From Ceratorhiza oryzae-sativae (lineage: Eukaryota; Basidiomycota; Agaricomycetes; Cantharellales; Ceratobasidiaceae), in assembly GCA_030998015.1 (NCBI GenBank), contig JARWMV010000240.1:1426001-1490000 (forward strand): 64,000 nt of DNA. Direction: 5' to 3'. Of the stretch, positions 33,966 through 45,141 are shown piece after piece. Position 1 is the first letter of the stretch. Each line of letters opens with the position of its first letter. The notes beneath the pieces were generated by a model, which saw only the letters and a list, made by a program, of their open reading frames with translations, was not told the DNA's origin and ran no database searches. Position numbers and translations under genes: made by a program.

Positions 33966-35513
33966 CTAGCTCAACCACGCATTCTCACGAGAGTAACCTA
34001 GGTACGTCCGCAAAGTGGACTTTGCCTCATCTTGACTTCCCTCCTTAATTGTAAGTTGACCATCTTGCTGGATGTATTCCTCGCCGATACTGTAGAAGCG
34101 AAGATAGCGCGCCAATTGGTGGTCATCTAATTCAACCCAACCCGCTGAGTTGGCCCAATCCACGTGCCAAGTACTCGGTAACCCAACGTTCTAGTCCAAA
34201 TCAACCCCAAAAATTCAATCGCCTCGTACAATTTACGTACCTCCGGTATCTCTCCTTTAGCATTCACCAGTGAACGACATTCCACTTGGTAAGCATGACC
34301 CTTATAAGAACTATTGATTCCCTTAGAAGTAATTAAGTGTTAAGATATTCGACAATTTCATAATAACTGACTCGTGCCATTGAATGTTGTGTACCGATCA
34401 GTATTTGCTGGACGGCACTGAAGCCATCACGAAGCTGGGCAAGTATTTGTTGTGTGGTACTCTGCTCGCTTGTGCGGCGTGCATCTTGCTGTTACAGTCT
34501 GAGTCGATCGCAAGTTATGCATAGTTTCACTCCGACTTACAATAGAAATTTTGAGTTGAGATATCTCTGAATGAAGCGAGGCAACCTCTGATTGAAGAGA
34601 TAGCACCTCTGGTGAATGTTCCGGAGGTGTCGATGCATGCGGTATTGTCGGTGTACCATGGTGACCTTCGTTCTGCACGTTCTGCATCTGAACAGGCTCT
34701 CCCACACCTTGGGTATCTAAAGTGTCGATTGAGGAGCCGCGGGAGTCGGTAGGTTGTGCCCAGAACTCGCGATTAGCGGCTCTCCGAAGGTATCGCTCTA
34801 GCAAAACCTATTCGTTCAGATGAGCCAAGTGCAAAGAGTAAGAACCTACCAAACTGAATATCGAACAGGTGCTGAGAAAGATTCATACTCAGATCTTGGC
34901 TAAACATGGACGGAACTACACAGTATTATCAACCTTTGGACCAACACGGTTAATCAAGGTTCCGACCATTTGCCAGACTTTCAGACAACCGTAACGCAGC
35001 CTGGACAGACTTGATTTGCTCTTTGGAAGGAGCGCCTGATACTGGTTCTAGGCTGATTGGTATATGGGCGGGTAGCTGGGGCGGAGCGTATGTCGTGTTC
35101 TAGCTCTCGGGTTAGTTGGAACCATTAGCGCCAGAGGTAATGGGCACTCGCGGAAAGGAAAATAGTGCAGGGATACTTGTGCCGGTATCGTTCTATAAGA
35201 ATCCCAGGCTCCATCAGTGAGACATTCCTAAATAGACTGTTTGAGTTTACCCATTTGTACATTAAAGAGATATTCTGATAAGCACACCGCCAAGTCTGGG
35301 TCATACAGGCTGGGTACTGCGATCAGCACGACTTTCAGCTCAAGAAACAATTAATGTAAGTGGAAATATTAATTGCTCACTATGTAAGACCTCATTCAAT
35401 GACCGTATCGTCGCATGAACAAGCTTTACCTCTCCGTCGCTCGGCACGCCCTCAATAGGCTTCAAGTCGAATATATCGGCAAGGAAAGGCGGAAGGCGAG
35501 GAGGAACTAGCAT
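33966..35513 (-). CDS. Tandem-family member 3 (apparently intact)
   Basis: The best reference copy. Start at 35513 (MLVPPRLPPFLADIFDLKPI). Modules: A 35395-35513; B LAVCLSEYLFNVQMG (35255-35320); C PPQLPAHIPISLEPVSGAPS (about 34970-35100); D PSMFSQDLSMNLSQHLFDIQ (34850-34910). E begins LERYLRRAANREFW and continues as a Ser/Pro/Thr-rich linker ending in heptad-like LSLQSEVASLHSEISQLKIS (34540-34804). F reads VQQILIGTQHSMARV (34375-34440). G holds CRSLVNAKGEIPE (34240-34320). H reads LARYLRFYSIGEEYIQQDGQ and TIKEGSQDEAK, ending in AWLS. Module borders coincide with probable introns. About 400 residues; soluble, no membrane segment. Function unknown. Confidence 0.75.
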
Positions 35514-36011
35514 TTTGTATCGTCTAATGATAATTCTCTCTTGGCTGAATTTAACAACAGTGGCAAAAGGGGACTGATATGGCCGTGGGCATCAAAGACC
35601 AGTGGCGGTGGCCGGGAGACCCCGTATCCCGTTACACTGCCACAGCCCGAGGCCCCTATTTTGGTCAATCCTTACTCCTATGGATCACACCTGAATTCTC
35701 GCTATAGCTTTGATGAAATCATACACGAATTTGGACATTCCCGGTTGTCACTCCATAGCAGGCATGTATTCAACTCGACGATATGCGTCGCAGGCCCAGT
35801 TTCGGTACATCCGGCCGACTTGACTCGGTACCAGTAGTTGTACTCTGGAGAAAACTAGATGGATACATCAGTGATCGATTTTCTGTCAAATTTTCATAGA
35901 GCGGAAGTTGCTCCGGTTGAAATCTGACCGGGACAATGGTCTCATAAACTCTGGTCGAATGGTGGACCAATCTCCTCGAAGAGACAATAACATACAAATA
36001 GGTCACCCAAG

Positions 36012-37884
36012 CTACCACATATACACATGTGGACTAGAGTAGCCTAGATGTGACCGTAATATCACTTTCGCAGCATCCCTACTTCCTTCCTTGATCGTAA
36101 GTTGACCATCATCCAAGATGTATTCTTCGCCGATACCGTAAAAGCGGAGATACCGCGCCAGATCACCGTCTGTCCCTGCAATCCTGCCTATCTTTCCGGA
36201 TGCCTGTGTAGTGCCTGGCAGCCCAACGCTCTGTCCCAATTGATATCGGTTAGGGTTGAGCGGGTGACTGAGCGTAGTCTACGTACCTATGGCGTCTCCC
36301 CCTTCGCATTTAGGAGTGAATTAGAGTACATCGCATAGCCCTCACAGGCATGATATGAACCGTTCATAGCCTGACGTAAGTGATCAAACGTTGCTCTACC
36401 CCAAAACTTGGCAAGAACTTACCCGCGCCATAGAGTGCTGCATCCCAATCAGTATTTTCTGCACACCGTAGACTCCATCACAAAGCCGTATGAGTATTTG
36501 TTTCATATCCACCTGGCCAGCCGTTGGGTCAGGTGTGTCCTCCTTTGTGAGCCAAACCACGTTAACTGAAAAACATAGTCCCATAGATGAAGTTAAATTA
36601 TAGCTTACGATGGAAAGCTTCAGCGTTGAGGTCTGAGACTGAAGTGAGACCACCTCTGATTGGAAAGAGAGTGCCCTCGGCGAAGGTTGTGGGGGCGCTG
36701 ACGTCGGTGGAATGTTTGACGCGTCGTGGTGGCCCTTGTTCTGCACGTTCTGCGTTCGAGGGGACTCGCTCGCGTCTGATGTGTCTTACGGGTGTTGTAT
36801 GACGATGGCTGTTTTGTGAGAGTCCACAGGTGGAAGACCTCTCACGCAGGGAGGTATCTCGTGGCCAAGATACAAATCGTATTTAGCTCAACTACGAAGG
36901 TAGAGAACTGTGTATATACTGTACCTAAGATACAAATCGTACTATAGAGCACAGTAAGAATAAAATACATGAAAAGAAAAGAAAACACGATACCTTAGCC
37001 CAACTGCGAAGGTAGAGAACTATGGAAGGAGAGGGGGTTCCCGCGAACTCGCGCATGATATCAGAGAAGGGGGATACGAAACAAAAACAAATACACGCAT
37101 ACATGCACGCATATAATTGTAAATTCAACAAGACCGTATCCCCGGTTCGCGATCCTTCGAAGGTATCGCTCTGCACGGTAGCGTCAGCCAAATGGACGCA
37201 ATCGTAGTAGACGATACATAGCAAACTGAATATTGAAAAGATGCTGGGATAGATGCATACTCAGATCTTCGCTGAACATTGATGAAACTACCAAGTAAGT
37301 AATATGGGTCTCTGTCAAAATGCGCGAAGCCAAGGAGGTAACGTACCGCTGGCAAGGCTTTCCGACATGCGCAACGCGGTCTGGACGGACTTGACCTGCT
37401 CGTCAGAAGGAGCACCAGTTATCGGCTCCAGTTTGACCTGTATCTGTGCGGGTAGGTGGGGTGGGGTGTACGTCGTGTTCTATTTTTCGAAATTAGCTGG
37501 AGCGGCAGACGGCAGAGGCAATAATATTTCACAGAAGGGAATATAATACAAGGGTGCTTATCCCGGTACCGTTCTATCACGGATTAATCGTTTGCTAAGC
37601 CTCGGGACGAGATCAACCAACTCACCCATCTGGACACTGAAGAGGTACTCCGACAATCTCATGGCCAAGTCCGGATCATAAAGACCGGGTACTGGACTCG
37701 AAAAGAACTTTATAACTTTTAACATAGTGTGTACCAAAGAAAGCGGATGCCTACCTTGTATCACGTCGTTCAGCGAGCGTATCGTCGCGTGAACGAGTTT
37801 CACTTCCTCGTCGGTCGGCACGCCTTGGATAGCATTCAGGTCGAAAATGGAGAGAAAATGCGGAAGCGTAGGTGGAGTCAGCAT
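36012..37884 (-). pseudogene. Tandem-family member 4, interrupted by a repeat insertion
   Basis: Start at 37884 (MLTPPTLPHFLSIFDLNAIQ). B LAMRLSEYLFSVQMG (37620-37695), C PPHLPAQIQVKLEPITGAPS (37345-37475) and D SMFSEDLSMHLSQHLFNIQF (37215-37280) are all well kept. The E module starts normally (ERYLRRIANR, about 37140-37175) and is then cut by the repeat at 36841-37130. On the far side the linker resumes (NVQNKGHHDASNIPP, about 36700-36750). F is VQKILIGMQHSMARV (36425-36480), G holds NSLLNAKGETP (36290-36350), and H is LARYLRFYGIGEEYILDDGQ (36060-36150), ending at 36012. Unless the insertion is spliced out, the product is truncated after module D. Confidence 0.7.
36841..37130 (-). repeat. 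Dispersed repeat (possible SINE), copy 1
   Basis: It shares CTCACGCAGGGAGGT at one end and TTGTAAATTCAACA at the other with 44366-44577, together with CGCATGATATCAGA and the word TAGCCCAACT-CGAAGGTAGAGAACT. That last word looks like a tRNA D-arm (TAGCTCA...GGTAGAG). This copy is longer because a ~60-bp internal segment (AAGATACAAATCGTA... GGTAGAGAACT) is duplicated. It lies within the coding part of family member 4. Confidence 0.6.
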
Positions 37885-38479
37885 GTTGCGGTTCTCTCAA
37901 GCGGTCCCCGCAGGTCAAGGGCGCTAAGGCGAATGGTGTTGGATGTGGCGGCAAGGATTTACACCGGATCTACACAGCCATCAGGCACCATTACACTGAT
38001 CGAGCCCAGCCAACCAGCTTCTCGAAAGGCCAGCCAGGATTCGTTTAATTTCGACCCGCAGACGCTCGGGCATGGAACGGTCGCAACCAGGTCCGTTGAA
38101 ACTAAGGCAAACTTCCTCATCTATCCTGACCGAGCTCAATCACTCATGCCATTGCTTTACCACCTGATTGTTTCCCCCTACAGTTGTCCCCATATTACTA
38201 CCCTTGGATGGATATTATGCCCGCTGACCACTTGAAATAGTAGCGAAATATACATATCATCAATATTCGATGTCACACGGTCATATTCGTTTGAACTCGG
38301 CTCTTTATATGCGAAGCTTTGTTAAAGCGCTTCGTGGAAATGGCAAGCAGTGATGAACTTGGTGGTTCGTTATGGTTGCAGCTAGATCCCCTATCACGCC
38401 ATAACATACAGCATTGGTGCTCGCCATGGCGATTTACACACTTGATTGGGTTCCTCGAAATTGCTATATAATTCTAATG

Positions 38480-39969
38480 TCACAAAATGCCCAACTGCTG
38501 CTTAATGGCCGATATGGCCTCAGCTTTCTTGTCCTGCTTCAGTCTGAGGCTCACTTCGTCCTCGACAAATGCACTTTGAATACCATACAGCCGTAGGTAT
38601 TGGACGAGGGCACCGTCTTGCACATCATCAGGGCTTCTGCGTAGCGTACTGCGGAAATCTGTGTCCACAGAGTACGGCCAACGCTGCCAAAGCAGATGGA
38701 GGTATTCGATGAGTAATCCAGAGATTCGATTGAGCAGCTTACCCCAATAATATTTCCTTGAACGCCAACTAAACCGTGATTGCAATAATTATACCTATCT
38801 GAGTACCTTTGTTGGTTCCAACCCTAATAAAACGTAAACGAGTCACTCGTGACAGCTAATACTTTGCCTACCATAGCCATGCTGTGTTGAGCTCCCACCA
38901 GGAAGCATTTTATGTCATCCAACTTTTCACCAATTTGAACCAATAGCTGGTTTGAAACCTCCGCCCCACCCATGATATGCCCTGTACTTTGACAACGTTC
39001 CTGGTGAGAGGTAGCCTGAACCTCCTCGACCCCGCAATTGTCCCCATCGACGCCAGGGTGAATTGAAGGGGCAATTGAACTAGTATCGGATTCAAGCGAT
39101 TGGGGTTGCTGATCAGGCAGGCCCGTTTCAGAGGTACCTAATACAGCTCGCTTTTGATCCTTCGTACTCGTCTGATCATGTATTTCGCTTTGAGGATCTC
39201 CGATGGGGTTAGATGCGAGTCGACTCGTCGCAGATATGTCATACATATAACGTTCTACCCCCGCCCGTGAGACACGCCACGTCATACCTACGAGAACAAA
39301 TTATGAGAGCGTACCGAGCTGGACATTGAATAAATGCTGTGATAACCTCAAGCTTAGCTGCTCATCAAACATCGACGGAACTATGGCAGATTATGATCTG
39401 GAGCTCCGTATAAGAAACAGGGTAAACGCACCAGATGATAGATTCTCAGACATACGCAGTGCTTTCTGAATAATCATCAGATCTTCGTCAGAAGAAGGTC
39501 CGATAATGCGCTGGAGGACAACAGGGATGTGAGGAGGAAGCGCCGGCGGATCCTGGATAGCGTTCTACCCGAAGGTCGGCAACGGTGTCTTCATTTGTGG
39601 CAATACATACCGTAGGAAACACCATGAAGGGGTTTGTGTCCCTGTACACAGCTACTTTATGATATAAACGATGAATCGAGTACGACATTCCAGATGCACT
39701 CGCCCATTTGGATACGAAATAGATGCTGGGAAAGCTTGAGCGCTATGCTGGGATCGTAAAGCTGTGGTACTATACCTCGCCAGCGATATTGAGAAAAAAC
39801 AACCACCCTCAATTTCAATGCCATGTAACTCACTATTCACCACTTCATTCATCGCCCTGATGACGCCATGTACCGTTTTGACCTCCTCTTCGCTTGGAAT
39901 ACCTTCTATCGGCTTGAGTTCGAACGTGCGCCTCAAGAAGAATGGAAGATCAGGAGGTATTATTAGCAT
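38480..39969 (-). CDS. Tandem-family member 5 (apparently intact)
   Basis: Start at 39969 (MLIIPPDLPFFLRRTFELKP); an upstream in-frame ATG at 39993 is possible. A continues with PSEEEVKTVHGVIRAMNEV. B reads LYDPSIALKLSQHLFRIQMG (39700-39765), C PPALPPHIPVVLQRIIGPSS (39430-39560) and D PSMFDEQLSLRLSQHLFNVQ (39320-39385). E begins VERYMYDIS and is a long Ser/Asp/Gln-rich linker (38960-39285). F reads LDDIKCFLVGAQHSMAMV (38875-38930). G is weak (about 38750-38790), and H reads VQYLRLYGIQSAF and LRLKQDKKAEAI, ending GIL. H here resembles that of members 6-8 more than that of 3-4. Function unknown. Confidence 0.7.
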
Positions 39970-40235
39970 GTCTGTTTTATCCTTGAGATTCAATGTTGTC
40001 AGCTAACAGATGGATTTATGGTTGTGAAGCTCAGCTGCGGGTCGTGGCATTCAAGTACACGTGATACCCTACCATCTGATGGTCAAAGCGCTAACATTAG
40101 TCGAATCCTTCACCAATAATTAGAAAACCAACGAAGTTAAAAAGTAAGGAAAGTTACAGTGTCACTCAATACATGGGATTCCAGCTCTCATGCGCTCAAA
40201 TAGATTCCAAACTAAATTATAAATATATATCTCAG

Positions 40236-41767
40236 TCACTCCGCACGCAAGAACTTCCTCAGTCTCTTAATGGCTTCGGCCTTTTTGTCGCTCCGGATGC
40301 CCAGCACTTCTCCTTCCTCGATTAATCCATCGTCGAGACTGTAGAACCTTAAATACTGGGCTAACATTGTATTGTCGACGGTATTGTGATCTCCCGTCAG
40401 ATGCCAATACAAGCCTCCCGTGCTCGGCAATCCTGTGGACTAATTACGAATGTTTATTAAACGATAGCCAGTTACGGAACGCCATTCGAGTGCGTACCTC
40501 GGGATATTCCCCTTTTTCGTTGACCAGGGAATGAACAATCTGAGTGTTCCCTTGGCGTTCGAAATAATACGTGCTATTCAACCCCTATAGCATTTCAGCT
40601 TAGTATATAGGGTTATGATTGAAGTGAGTAAAACTACTCACCCTGGCCATGACATTTTGACTTGCAACCGTAAGACGTTTGAGGTCAACCAATAACGATC
40701 TGATGTCGGTCAGGATGCCCCTGTTGTCATCCCCACCCAGGGTTGACACTTCAGCTTGAGTTTGGTCAGCCATATGCAATTCAGGAATATCGTTCGCGCG
40801 CGGCAAGTTTGGAATCGAGTCCTCCTGAGACTCGTTGGAAGTACCGAGTAAATCTAAGGAGGAGCGAGAGTCGGAGTCAAACGTATCGTGGCTGGAAGAA
40901 ACTTCTTGATCGACTAGATTCCGGTGACGGGATTTGGAGTCATCGCCAGCTAGGGGACCTCCCCAAGATTGTGATGGCGCAGCTGTGCAGATGATAGGAG
41001 AGCTTGTGCTTTGTTCAAAAACCTGATGAATGTACCGCTCTAAGAATGTTTTGTAAGCATGAAGTCAATGGCTTCGGAGAGTTCCTCACCGAAATGGAGA
41101 TCAAAAAGATGCTGAGATAGCTTCATACTAAGATTTTCGTCAAATAGAGAAGGCACTACACGACCGCATTTATATCAGACGATCGTTACGCCACGGTAAG
41201 GAAGACTAACTAGAGATCAAGTTCTCCGAGAAGCGTAAGGCGGTTCGAACGCAATTGAGTTGCTCGTCCGATGGTGCGCCAACGATTGTATCCAGTGAAA
41301 CCGGTATGTGTTCGGGTAACACTGGGGGATTATATGCCGCGGTCTAAGCAACATTACGCATGTGTTAAAAGTGGCGTAATGCAACAAGGTCGCTAGAAAC
41401 TTGCAGAGGGGTATAAACTACGTGGGTATTGGTGTCGGTGACGGGCTATTTGGAAACTTAGAATCGTGTGGCTGGGTTTAAACTAGATTAAAACCCACCC
41501 ATTTGAAGATTAAACAGATGCTGTTCCAGTCGCACCGCAAGTCCGGCATCGTACAATGTTGGCACTGGATACATCACAAGACACCTGAGCTCATTGCGGT
41601 TAAAAAACGCATTCATAGAGTTTATTCTTACCGGTTGGTAAATTACTTAAAGCGCGTATCGCAGCGTGGACTATTGTCATATCCTGGTCGCTCGGGACGC
41701 CCTCGATCACCTTCAACTCGAACATTTTTGCTAGGAACGGCGGAAGGATGGGGGGGATTATAGTCAT
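40236..41767 (-). CDS. Tandem-family member 6 (apparently intact)
   Basis: Start at 41767 (MTIIPPILPPFLAKMFELKV). A continues VPSDQDMTIVHAAIRALSN. B reads LYDAGLAVRLEQHLFNLQMG (41500-41565), C PPVLPEHIPVSLDTIVGAPS (41215-41340) and D PSLFDENLSMKLSQHLFDLH (41090-41160). E (40720-41045) is a Ser/Asp-rich linker. F reads IRSLLVDLKRLTVASQNVMA (40635-40700). G holds HSLVNEKGEYPE (40500-40580). H reads LAQYLRFYSLDDGLIEEG and GIRSDKKAEAIKRL, ending RAE. All modules are in order and no stop was seen in them. Function unknown. Confidence 0.72.
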
Positions 41768-42653
41768 GCTTGTAGAATCTCGGATTGGAGGGCTTTCAAC
41801 TAGAAGGATGGGGGACGAAGGTGGTAGGAGCTGGAGCCAAGAATGGTGGCGGCGAGACTCCTTTATCACGGTTGAGCACGTGATTTGCCATTTCTCGCCA
41901 TTCAAGTGGCCATGAGCCCTGGAAGTTATAATGCGCAGCCCAGCGCTTAGCCACACCACCGGGGTTGTGTCCCTTTGTTCCTTTTGTCTTCAATAACTAT
42001 CTGACAGTTCCCCGCCTTTCTCCGGCGGGCACCGCGCCCACGAATTACGTACTCTGTCGAACATAATCCAAAGCTTGTAGAACGACATGCCCAGCATTTA
42101 TATCACCATCGTTCAAGACTCCCCAACCCCCCTCAGTCAAAATATGCTTCTCGGGATTGGCAGGACACCTCAGGTGCCCAGGATACGACATTCATAGTTG
42201 CTCATATTCAACCAGGCTTCTGCTTACAAAATATGAAAAAACGGTCATGCCACAGTCGAACTACGTATGACTCGAGGTATTTACGGTTCTTCGTCACCGT
42301 CTACGCAACCAAATGCTTTTTGCCTGTTGGACCGGGACCCTAGGGAGTACCGTGGTTCTTCCTGCACCTCCTGCTCCCGACCTCCACGAGCCGTAGAATT
42401 CCTCTTCTCCCCTCTCCCACGGTATCGACACACATTAGTTTATAAAATCTATTATGTAATATGTTGCACTCCATATTGGAATGAATTCATGTAGCTTCCA
42501 CTAGCAAAGCGGATCCTGGAGGGACCATTGCGTAACAGTAGGCCAGACCGGGCAGACGGGAATAACCTTGTCCAAAATGCTGATATACATGAGATGGGTT
42601 AGCCCGACGTGACGATTCCGTTAGCGACGCGCGCCGTAGGCACCATTGCTTCA
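41768..42653. other. Spacer in tandem array
   Basis: No gene recognised. The part next to 41767 is the presumed promoter of member 6. Confidence 0.45.
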
Positions 42654-44176
42654 CTATGTCCACAAAAAGTTCCTTAGCATTTGGGTAGCGGCCACTTTTC
42701 CATGGACTTTAATCCCGAGCTCATCCCCTGTGTCAATTAGATCTTCCCCAAGGCCGTAGAACTGTAAGACCCGAGCCAACATATTGTCGTCCATCCCAAC
42801 AGGTTTCATTTCGAGCAGCTTCTGCAACTCGGCAATGTTCGGCAATCCTACGAGCTGATGAAGGGCAGTGCTGTCTTTGAGTTATCCAACGAAATCGCAA
42901 TTACTTACTTCTGGGTATTCACCCTTGCCATTGACAAATGATCTCAAGTAGGCTGTAGATCCATGTATACGGTACTGGGTCAGGTTGAACCCCTGAAAAA
43001 CATGTTATCATTAGCCTCGCTACCGACTTCGAGAGAACCCACAATGGCGTACCTTGGCCGAAATATTCTGGCTTGTTACAAGCAATCGCCTAATATTCTC
43101 CAACAGCGCTCTAATATCCTCAAGAACGTTGGAATTATCACTACCAGTCAGGACATTCTCGGAGCTCGTTGTTGTATGCTGGTGTGTGGAAGTCTCAGCA
43201 GGATCGGTAACGAGTTGAGAATTTGCGCTCGAACTTGCCGGAAATTCATCCGCCTCGCGAGAAAGATCCGGTCTAGACTGGCTGCGTGGATCCGGTAAGG
43301 CTTCCCCATCATGGTTGAACTGATCACCAGCGTTTTTGCTCGCGCTCGATTCTCGGCGAGATTGATGGATTCCGGCTGGGGCTGATGGTCCTAAAGTTGC
43401 AGGAGTCGAGTCGCGCATAGCCCGATGAATGTATTGCTCTATCACCTTGAGCCTTGAGTACCCCCCAGCACCTCCTGTCAAGCAAATCAAAAACCAACAC
43501 ACCAAACTGAATATCAAACAGATGCTGAGACAGCTTCATGCTCAAGTCGGCGTCAAACATCGGAGGGACTGACTTCAATGTCAGCCTCGATCAAGCATTC
43601 AGGTCAACCAGAAGCACACTCACCACCAGCCAGACTTTCTGACAATCGAAACGCAGTATGAACTTTCTTGAGCTGATCATCCGAAGGGGGACCTTGAATT
43701 GATTCGAGGGTGATTCGAATGTGCACAGGCAAAGCCGGAGGAGTGTGGGTTATGTTCTAGATTTCCAAGTGAATCAAGATGCTAAATGCACTGTCGAAAG
43801 ATAAGAGGCTCACGGAGGGGAACAAAATGCACCGATGTTCGCCTCTATACCTCGCTAAAAAGAAAATAGACTCAACCCTCGTATCAAAATCATTGCGCAA
43901 AATTTGGCGCTCACCCATTTGTATGTCGAAGAGATATTGCGAAAGCCTTGCAGCGACGCCAGCGTCGTATAAAGCTGGTACTATTTCCCGTGCGTTCAAT
44001 AAATGTGCTCTCATAAATTTGCGGTCAACTGCATGCCTTGAGCAACGTTGTCCAACGCTCTAACTCTTGCATCGTGGCTGCACCATCTTCACCTCATCGT
44101 CACTGGGCACTCCTTCGATCGGGTTTAGCTCGAATGATGCAGCAAGAAAAGATGGGAGCTGAGGTGGATATATCAT
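42654..44176 (-). pseudogene. Tandem-family member 7, frame broken in module A
   Basis: Start at 44176 (MIYPPQLPSFLAASFELNPI). The frame reaches VPSDDEVKMV and then hits a stop (about 44057); the family motif continues in another frame as RALDNVAQG, with about 8 extra bases between. B LYDAGVAARLSQYLFDIQMG (43915-43980), C PPALPVHIRITLESIQGPPS (43625-43755) and D PPMFDADLSMKLSQHLFDIQ (43505-43570) are well kept. So are E (IEQYIHRAM plus a long Ser/Asp-rich linker, 43150-43460), F IRALLENIRRLLVTSQNISA (43050-43130), G RSFVNGKGEYPE (42910-42985) and H (LARVLQFYGLGEDLIDTG, ending RNFLWT). Only the first module is damaged, so the lesion is recent, or an unusual splice removes it. Confidence 0.65.
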
Positions 44177-44365
44177 ATTTTATATTCGCTCGACTAGCAT
44201 ACACGGGTAGGTGTCCAACAATGATTGTCCGGTTCAAGAGCAATCGCAGTGATATCCACGTGATGGTTTCTCATGCTTCCGTGGCGCAAGCTCGATCACC
44301 TCCTCGGCTAAAACTCGAATATCTTGTTAGCGCGTACTAACACCACAGCGGCTAAGGATGATGTT

Positions 44366-44577
44366 CTCACGCAGGGAGGTTTCGGGGGAGCTAAGATACG
44401 AGGGACAGTGAGAAAAGAAACATATGAGAAATGGAAAATAAAACTATACCTTAGCCCAACTACGAAGGTAGAGAACTGAGGGAAAACTTTCTCACAGGGG
44501 GGACGCATGATATCAGACGTGAGTACACAAATACAAACACACCGCATACATGAACGGATGTGATTGTAAATTCAACA
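44366..44577 (-). repeat. Dispersed repeat (possible SINE), copy 2
   Basis: The 212-bp partner of 36841-37130. It lies about 190 bp upstream of family member 7 and has a single copy of the D-arm-like word (about 44451-44478). Confidence 0.6.
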
Positions 44578-45141
44578 GATTTTAGGTGCTTACTAGATCC
44601 TAGCGCGTGCTACTTCGGATCTAGCGAGCGCTCAAAAGCATCGTTAGACCGGTGGAGCTACCCCGCACTAATTAGATATTCGAGTTTTGGCCGAGTCAAG
44701 ACTTTCGACATTAGCAAAAGCTCTATTTCATCGACTGGTGACACAAAAATGTCACCCACGTGCGACTAAGGCCAGTGTTAATGCCTACTGGATTTATCGA
44801 CCTGCTCCTCCCCTCCACTGAGTCTCCGGCTGAGGCTGTCGCATAATAACTATACTAATCTATACTAATCAGCGAATTCTGTAAGCGAATTACCCCTGGG
44901 GCAGTTAATGGTGCCATGAGATGCAATGAAGCCCCATTATAGCGTAGGCTGGCTTCATTTGGGTTGATGACATCATAAACTACCCCCTGAAATTCTTTTA
45001 CCATATGACACCTAATCGCACCTGACAGTCTTTGAAGAGAGTAATATTGAAATTTTGGCAAAGAGTATCGGCTTCAAGTTATGACGATCAACAACGTAAA
45101 CTAAGTTATTAGCGTGTGAACTACATCACACGATGCTCTAT
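44578..45141. other. Spacer in tandem array
   Basis: No gene recognised. Confidence 0.4.

Noticed and set aside
36841..37130. Possible tRNA gene because of the D-arm-like word
   Set aside because: No anticodon arm, T-arm (GGTTCRANNCC) or acceptor stem could be paired around it; a tRNA-derived repeat is the most that can be said.
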